From positions 50,819 to 114,818 of the forward strand of contig NZ_JAATJW010000002.1 of assembly GCF_011800755.1 (NCBI RefSeq): a DNA stretch of 64,000 nt, read 5' to 3'. A model generated the notes under the pieces. It was given only the letters and a program-made list of their open reading frames with translations. It was not told the origin of the DNA and searched no databases. Position numbers and translations under genes: made by a program. The stretch comes from Listeria valentina. Its GTDB lineage: Bacteria; Bacillota; Bacilli; Lactobacillales; Listeriaceae. Below, piece after piece: positions 59,276 to 64,000 of this stretch (within the stretch, counting starts at the first letter, position 1; every line of letters starts with the position of its first letter).

Positions 59276-60147
59276 TAGAAAAAATCTCTTTCTAATGTTC
59301 GAAGCCCGTAAGTATGAATAATATCCCCAGCAATACTTGCAGCATCACGGTAAAGCATCCGGTCATAATCAAGCTCAAGCGGCACATCAGTGTGAATGCG
59401 CGCTAGTTTCCGACTGAGTGCAAGCATTTCTTGATCTTCTAAGATTTTTTTCTGTTGTCCGGGTTTCAGCGCTTCAATATTTTCAAGCACTCCTTCAATC
59501 GATTCAAATTCTTGAATTAGTTTTAAGGCCGTTTTTTCGCCGATTCCACGCACGCCAGGGTAACCATCCGAAGTGTCCCCCATCAGCGCTTTCACGTCAA
59601 TAAATTGATGTGGCGTCACACCCATTTCTGCAAAAAAAGTTGCTTCATCATAACGCTTATAATTGCCATAACCTTTTTGCATGATCCAAACATCGTTTTG
59701 GACATCAATCAATTGAAGCAAATCTTTATCCCCGCTTAAAACTGTGGTTCTTAAGTCTGGTGTTAGTTTTGCTGTAATCGTCCCGATACAGTCATCAGCT
59801 TCAAAACCAGCTACACCAAGGTTCATAAAACCAAAGGCTGCCGCTACTTCTTTTGCCAAATCAAATTGCGGAATCATTTCTTCAGGCGGGGCTTTTCTTC
59901 CAGCTTTATAGCCATCAAACAATTCATTTCGAAACGTTTTGCTCCCCATATCCCAACAAATGATGGTATGCGTCGGGTTATTTTGCCTAACCGCCGCAAA
60001 AATATGGCGCATCATCCCTTGAACACCATTTGTTGGTATTCCTTTTTCATTGTACATAAACTGGTTTGTGACAGCCGTCGCGTAAAAAGCACGAAATAAT
60101 AACGCCATGCCATCAATCACAAGCAAGTTTGGTTGTTTATTTTCCAT
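59275..60147 (-). CDS. 5'-3' exonuclease / flap nuclease (PolA-like N-terminal domain, stand-alone)
   Basis: A 290-residue nuclease of the 5'-3' exonuclease domain family. The acidic metal sites lie in LLVIDGMALLFRAF near residue 9, GFEADDCIGTI near 113, LSGDKDLLQLI near 137 and MGDTSDGYPGVRGIGEKTAL near 187 (the last with an H3TH helix-hairpin-helix). It would remove RNA primers or flaps, as a stand-alone counterpart of the PolI 5' domain. Promoter and ribosome site precede it; it ends at the shared terminator. Confidence 0.92.
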   Translation of the reverse strand: MENKQPNLLVIDGMALLFRAFYATAVTNQFMYNEKGIPTNGVQGMMRHIFAAVRQNNPTHTIICWDMGSKTFRNELFDGYKAGRKAPPEEMIPQFDLAKEVAAAFGFMNLGVAGFEADDCIGTITAKLTPDLRTTVLSGDKDLLQLIDVQNDVWIMQKGYGNYKRYDEATFFAEMGVTPHQFIDVKALMGDTSDGYPGVRGIGEKTALKLIQEFESIEGVLENIEALKPGQQKKILEDQEMLALSRKLARIHTDVPLELDYDRMLYRDAASIAGDIIHTYGLRTLERDFF

Positions 60148-60254
60148 GAACGTTTCCCCTCTGTTTCCATTTCTTTGTCTTCATTTTACCATAAAAAGGA
60201 GCAATTCTCTTTCAAACACATTTACTTATTTTTGAACTAGTACTTTCCAGTTTT

Positions 60255-60293
60255 AACAAAAAATCTCAATCCATTTAAATTGGATTGAGACTT
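60255..60293 (-). terminator. Terminator of rpsN
   Basis: On the minus strand TCTCAATCCA and TGGATTGAGA form a 10-bp stem with an ATTTAAA loop, followed by TTTTTTG. Confidence 0.92.
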
Positions 60294-60308
60294 TGGGATT
60301 GTTTTATT

Positions 60309-60578
60309 TTACCAGCTTGCTTTTTTCACGCCGGGGATTTGTCCTTTATGGGCAAGTTCTCGGAAGCGAATCCGACTCATGCCAAATTTACGCATGTAAG
60401 CATGTGGACGACCTGTTAATTCACAGCGATTGTGCAGTCTTGTTGGAGAAGAATCCCGCGGCAAGCGACGAAGTTCATCGTAACGCCCAGCTGCTTTTAA
60501 TTCGCTACGAAGTGCATGATAGTGTTCGACCATTGCTTTTTGTTTTTCGTATTTCGCTACTTTAGATTTTTTAGCCAT
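60309..60578 (-). CDS. rpsN: 30S ribosomal protein S14, zinc-independent paralog
   Basis: An 89-residue S14. The zinc-binding CxxC...CxxC of the standard short (61-residue) S14 is absent; instead the long form [20 protein letters not shown] continues with [20 protein letters not shown] and [25 protein letters not shown] tail (first 20). Such C-minus paralogs replace the zinc form when zinc is scarce. A near-perfect Zur box overlaps its promoter region, which fits that role. It stands as a single-gene unit at the end of the conserved block. Confidence 0.96.
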   Translation of the reverse strand: MAKKSKVAKYEKQKAMVEHYHALRSELKAAGRYDELRRLPRDSSPTRLHNRCELTGRPHAYMRKFGMSRIRFRELAHKGQIPGVKKASW

Positions 60579-60604
60579 AGCAATCTCCTTTCTTGGTTTA
60601 GAAT

Positions 60605-60655
60605 AAATCGAAATGATTACGTTTTAAATTTTACGCTTTTTATTTTATTTGTCAA
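60605..60655 (-). promoter_or_regulatory. rpsN promoter with Zur box
   Basis: TTGACA (60650-60655), 16 bp, TAAAAT (60628-60633) on the minus strand. Immediately downstream of the -10, 60605-60625 carries a 21-bp site with core ACGTAATCATTTCGA, agreeing at 19 of 21 positions with the B. subtilis Zur consensus (AAATCGTAATnATTACGATTT). Zn-bound Zur there would block transcription, so S14 is made only under zinc starvation. Confidence 0.82.
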
Positions 60656-60775
60656 GTTCTCTGTTTGTAGAACAAACGCCTTTTCTCATATGCTATACTT
60701 TTTACAATAATCCAATATTTGTGTCTCTTCAAATATCTGCTTTGCAAAATCATTCTATTTAATCTCCATAACATA

Positions 60776-61204
60776 TCATCTTGCTTTCTTCCAAATTAAT
60801 TTAGAATCATTGACATCAGCTGTTATTGTTAGTAAACCATCCTTAAATTCAGCAAACCTTTTTTGAGTTTCTCCTAGCCAAGTTGGGTTCATACTCACTG
60901 ACATCGTATGCTGAACTGTTACGGTATTGGTTTTTTCGTCAAAATCCGTAATTTTGTAAGCACCAGCATAAGCTAAATATCCATGGGCAGCTTCCGCCAT
61001 TTCTTTTTCAGTTCCAGTATGCAAATCACCACTTTTATAAGACGGTCTCCCTTGTTTCATCATTTGTGCGGAGACATAACCATCTGGCGTATACATTAAA
61101 AATCCCGTTGGACGTTGACCTAGTGGATCACTTTTTTCTCCATTTACTTGATACTCATAGTCAACAAGTTCCCAAGTTCCAATCAAATACTCTGTTAATT
61201 TCAT
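60776..61204 (-). CDS. Lipocalin-like domain protein
   Basis: A 142-residue protein of the Lipocalin_5 type: TEYLIGTWELVDYEYQVNG at the N-terminus, GFLMYTPDGYVSAQMMKQGR near residue 34, AYAGAYKITDF near 80 and a final strand ending LIWKKAR. Such small proteins bind small hydrophobic ligands; the ligand is unknown. It has no signal peptide. It is AT-rich and lies between the conserved rpsN block and the van cluster, so it belongs to the accessory region. Confidence 0.72.
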   Translation of the reverse strand: MKLTEYLIGTWELVDYEYQVNGEKSDPLGQRPTGFLMYTPDGYVSAQMMKQGRPSYKSGDLHTGTEKEMAEAAHGYLAYAGAYKITDFDEKTNTVTVQHTMSVSMNPTWLGETQKRFAEFKDGLLTITADVNDSKLIWKKAR

Positions 61205-61513
61205 TTTAAGACCTCCTGAATTTTTCGCTTATCATATTGCTTTTTGCTAAGAACTATTTCATCATATGTGACACAATCATGGCGTATCTAAAGAAAAGCT
61301 CGCTTGTTACTCTTGATCTTGTGCAACTAACTTTGACTGGTGGTTGTTCATCACCTTTACATCCTTCTTAGTTTCAGATTAGTAGAAAGTCATTACACTT
61401 TGCTTCTCCGTGCTTTTTTCCAAAATAATGGTCCTATATCTATTATAACATCTTTGAATTTCTAATGAAAATTTATTAAGTAAGCAGAAATCTACAAAAA
61501 ATAAAAAGGTGAA
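61205..61513. other. 309-bp intergenic region between vanX and the lipocalin-like gene
   Basis: There is no credible gene. CAGGAGG is the lipocalin ribosome site. A TATAAT on the minus strand (about 61438-61443) may be its promoter, with an imperfect -35 about 18 bp upstream. I see no terminator after vanX in the first 100 bp, only AT-rich sequence, so read-through into the lipocalin gene is possible. Confidence 0.35.
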
Positions 61514-62122
61514 TTAGGAAATTAGAAAATCAAAATATTTATTTGGATAGATCTCATCCTTTAAAGAGTAATGCCACCATTCTTGTTTCAATGATTCAAA
61601 TCCGAATTTTTCCATTATACCTTTTAGTAGCATTCGGTTTTTTTGCGCCTCAGCTGATACGACTTTAGAATAATGATGAGATGAAACATCCATAAAATCA
61701 AATTCTGTCCCCATAGGTAGAAGACGATTTGTTTTTAATTGATAAAGTGTTAAGTCGACTGCTATTCCTTTGCTATGACTAGATTTCGAAGCAATGTATC
61801 CCCTTGAAACCATTTCAGTTTTACTCATATTCGGATAATACCTAGACTTATCTCCATCTATTTCACTATCTAATGCCCATTCTAAAAAGTTGTCCACAGC
61901 TCGCTGCGTGCGGTAACCATCCCAGATAAGTAGACCATAACCAAGCGACTGTGCTTCTGTGTGAACTTGGAGCAGCTTCTTTGCCAAAACTGTTGTGACA
62001 ATGATTCGATTAGTTTCATAGCCATTTACTGGTTTTCCAATGAAATTATCCCACGTTGAATATTTACAATCCCAGCGAATGCCCTGAATGAACTCATCTA
62101 AGTACACAAATCCTTTTTGCAT
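61514..62122 (-). CDS. vanX: D-Ala-D-Ala dipeptidase VanX
   Basis: A 202-residue Zn-dependent dipeptidase of the glycopeptide-resistance type that destroys D-Ala-D-Ala so precursors end in D-Ala-D-Lac. Numbering agrees exactly with VanX: Arg71 (WDGYRTQ), His116 and Asp123 (SSHSKGIAVDLT), Glu181 and His184 (EWWHYSL). Length is the VanX norm of 202. ATG at 62122 follows GGAAGG at 9 bp; an ATG at 62131 overlaps the ligase stop. VanX and vanH look intact while the ligase between them is not, which should be harmful if expressed. Confidence 0.94.
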   Translation of the reverse strand: MQKGFVYLDEFIQGIRWDCKYSTWDNFIGKPVNGYETNRIIVTTVLAKKLLQVHTEAQSLGYGLLIWDGYRTQRAVDNFLEWALDSEIDGDKSRYYPNMSKTEMVSRGYIASKSSHSKGIAVDLTLYQLKTNRLLPMGTEFDFMDVSSHHYSKVVSAEAQKNRMLLKGIMEKFGFESLKQEWWHYSLKDEIYPNKYFDFLIS

Positions 62123-62127
62123 TTTTA

Positions 62128-63168
62128 TCATCCTTCCAGCGCTAAATGAATGCATTTTTCAATTAAGTTTGAATAAGTAATACCAGCTACTTTCATCATT
62201 CGAGGAAATCGACTGTAAGAAGTCAAACCTGGTAGTGTATTCACTTCGTTTAAAATAATTGTGCCATCGTCTTTTAAAAACATATCTACCCTAGATAACC
62301 CGCGACAACCTAATGCTTTATAGATGTTTTTAGCTGTTTGCTGAATCTCTTCTTGTGTTTTCTTTGGTAGATTTGCTGGGACACAGAATGAAGAGTTCTC
62401 AGATCCCTTTTCTGGATTTTTTTCCTGATGAATGCGGAAAAATCCATCAGACAATACTATCTCGTCAACTTCTCCGATAGTTAGCTTGTCACCATTCCCC
62501 AAAATAGCACAACCAATTTCCATCCCCGTTATCGCCTCTTCCACTAGTACTTTTTCATCAAATTTTTTTGCGTTTTCGATTGCCGCTAACAGAGCATTGC
62601 TAGTTTCCACTTTGGTGATACCAAAGGAAGAACCTGAACGCGCCGGTTTAACAAAGCAAGGAAGAAATTGTTTTCATTTCTTTAAATCAACATCCTCTTC
62701 ATCATGTATGATGAAATATTTAGGAACATTAAATCCAGCTCCTATCAAAATAAGATAGGTTAATGCTTTATCCATACAGCTGACCGAACTCTCAATATCG
62801 CATCCAACATAAGGAATACCAGATAGATTCAGTAACCCTTGGATAGTTCCATCTTCCCCCGTTTTTCCATGTAACGCGGAGAATACTACATCTATCTGAA
62901 TAATATGATATCCATCTTCTTTAAAGACTATTAACCCTTGTGTGTCTTTATCTGGTGACAATACTGCTAAATCACAAGAGGCATTTGCCCATCCATTTTG
63001 GGGACCATCGCATAGACGCCAGTTCCCTTCTTTTGTAATCCCTACATATATTGGCGAAAATTTCTGTTTATCAATATGGTCGGCAATTTCTTTTGCAGAT
63101 TTTATAGACACCTCATGCTCTTCTGACGCCCCTCCAAATAATATAAGAACTGTTAATTTATCTTTCAA
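62128..63168 (-). pseudogene. VanA/VanB-type D-Ala:D-Lac ligase interrupted by an in-frame TGA
   Basis: Read through, this is a 346-residue D-Ala:D-Lac ligase (VanA is 343). FGGASEEHEVSIKSAKEIAD opens the N-domain; SALHGKTGEDGTIQGLLNLS follows; VKPARSGSSFG is the ATP loop; and FRIHQEKNPEKGSEN is the omega loop with the His and GSEN typical of D-Lac rather than D-Ala ligases. TGA at 62674-62676 (codon 165) breaks the frame in a variable linker just before the ATP loop. The frame is unshifted. A later in-frame GTG has no ribosome site. TTG at 63168, with AGGAG inside vanH, is the preferred start. Confidence 0.9.
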
Positions 63169-64000
63169 ATCTATTTCTCCTTTCAAATTCTAAATAACTC
63201 AAACACGTATTATCCACAAGATCTTCCAATGTTTTATCAGTATAATATGCAATATGTGGCGTAAGGATAACGTTAGGGAACGATTTAATTATATCCAATA
63301 TTTTTGAACCCTTTTTCTCACATGAGTTTTTGTGAAAAAGAGCTTCCTCATCTTCAATCACATCCAGTGCAGCTCCTCCCAAATTACCATCTTGTAATGC
63401 AGTTATCATTGCTTGAGTATCTACGATAGCTCCACGAGAAGTATTTATTAAAATTGCACCAGCTTTCATTTTTCTAAATTCTTTTTCCCCAATCAGATGA
63501 TAAGTATCTGAGTTGAGTGGAACATGAAGCGTAATAACATCAGATTCCTTTAGTAGTTGATCGAATGTAACTTTTTTTTCTGTCCACTTTTTATGATCGA
63601 AAATTAACTGAGCACTTCCAAAACCTTCAAGTCTTTTTATTACTTCCTTTCCAATTCGACCATTACCAATTACACCAACATTAAGACTAGATAGTGCTTT
63701 TCCCCTTTGGTGAGGTAGGTTAAAATTGTTATTTTTCGTGTTATGAAAGATCTCACTCATGTTTCTTACCATCATTAATAAGAGCGCCAATGTAAAATCG
63801 GCAATACTTTCTGGTGAGTAAAAAATGCTTTCTACCTGTATACCAACGTGCTCAGCATAAGCTATATCAATATGATTTGTTCCTAGACTTCGTGTTGAAA
63901 CATGCTTGACCCCTAACTCTTTCTGCATGTATCCTAATAAAGTAGACACCTTTTTTGATATACTAGTAAATAAATAGACACAAATGTCGAAAGGACTTTT
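63158..64000 (-). CDS. vanH: D-lactate dehydrogenase VanH (5' part beyond window)
   Basis: A D-2-hydroxyacid dehydrogenase making D-lactate for the ligase. The open frame reaches the right window edge, and its first visible residues (KSPFDICVYLF) align with VanH about 45 residues in, so the true start lies outside. NAD site GVIGNGRIGKEVI, catalytic Arg (INTSRGAIVD), Glu (DVIEDEEA) and His (LTPHIAYYT) are all present. It overlaps the ligase by 11 bp, giving the order vanH-ligase-vanX as in vanA/vanB-type clusters. Sensor/regulator genes, if any, would lie upstream beyond the edge. Confidence 0.92.
   Translation of the reverse strand, partial: KSPFDICVYLFTSISKKVSTLLGYMQKELGVKHVSTRSLGTNHIDIAYAEHVGIQVESIFYSPESIADFTLALLLMMVRNMSEIFHNTKNNNFNLPHQRGKALSSLNVGVIGNGRIGKEVIKRLEGFGSAQLIFDHKKWTEKKVTFDQLLKESDVITLHVPLNSDTYHLIGEKEFRKMKAGAILINTSRGAIVDTQAMITALQDGNLGGAALDVIEDEEALFHKNSCEKKGSKILDIIKSFPNVILTPHIAYYTDKTLEDLVDNTCLSYLEFERRNRFER

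Noticed and set aside
62128..63186. Frameshift in the van ligase
   Set aside because: The two open frames are in the same phase (start positions differ by a multiple of three) and the linker translates cleanly to the ATP loop; the lesion is an in-frame TGA, not an indel.

Overview
The window comes from a low-GC Gram-positive bacterium of the family Listeriaceae. Gene order and protein sequences match two blocks of Listeria: rpoY-rnjA / ktrC / liaFSR / cvfB / cutC on the left, and the pyr operon through rluD-lspA, ctpA, deoD, msrAB, ypmRS, ccpN-ppsR-ppdK, pgcA, folA-thyA, fhs, mntR, csp and the zinc-independent rpsN on the right. To my recollection these blocks are far apart in L. monocytogenes and lie roughly symmetrically about the terminus, so their junction here (about 12.9-14.5 kb, at a pyruvyl-transferase-like gene) looks like a rearrangement breakpoint. 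The species cannot be named from the sequence.

Layout. 0-8.2 kb: HAD phosphatase, RNA polymerase epsilon and RNase J1, KtrC potassium gate, LiaFSR envelope-stress system with a likely LiaR site, CvfB, CutC. 8.3-11.9 kb: a PTS operon (EIIA, BglG/GlcT-type antiterminator, a half-length EIIC, an N-acetylglucosamine-type EIICB) behind a RAT/terminator leader; the antiterminator is frameshifted at an A8 tract. 12-14.5 kb: MscS channel and pyruvyl transferase-like protein. 14.5-26.3 kb: complete de novo pyrimidine operon (pyrR-pyrP-pyrB-pyrC-carA-carB-pyrK-pyrD-pyrF-pyrE, minus strand) with a clear promoter and two PyrR attenuators. 26.3-39.8 kb: RluD, LspA, purine permease, MATE pump, CtpA, a ligand-less CsoR-like repressor, VanY-like carboxypeptidase, DeoD, YozE, an oxidoreductase, MsrAB, YpmS/YpmR, DegV and hemolysin III. 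39.9-44.1 kb: gluconeogenic switch CcpN-PpsR-PPDK behind an 18-bp inverted repeat that overlaps the promoter. 44.1-46.6 kb: an uncharacterised two-gene unit, a membrane-anchored permuted papain-fold protein plus a condensation-type acyltransferase. 46.7-60.6 kb: cystine symporter, ArAE exporter, DedA, phosphoglucomutase, RlmA, folate/thymidylate genes, ABC-F, Fhs, MntR, Csp, RNase H-like and 5'-3' exonuclease genes, and Zur-controlled S14.

60.7-64 kb is accessory: a lipocalin-like gene and then a glycopeptide-resistance cluster vanH-ligase-vanX (minus strand, entering from beyond the right edge). VanX matches VanX positions exactly in its catalytic residues and the ligase has the D-Ala:D-Lac omega-loop signature, but the ligase carries an in-frame TGA at codon 165. 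A cluster with VanX and VanH open and the ligase interrupted should be damaging if expressed, so it is probably silent, decaying, suppressed or mis-sequenced.

No tRNA, rRNA, CRISPR array, insertion sequence or replication origin was recognised. Most transcription units end at clear Rho-independent terminators, several of them bidirectional between convergent genes.
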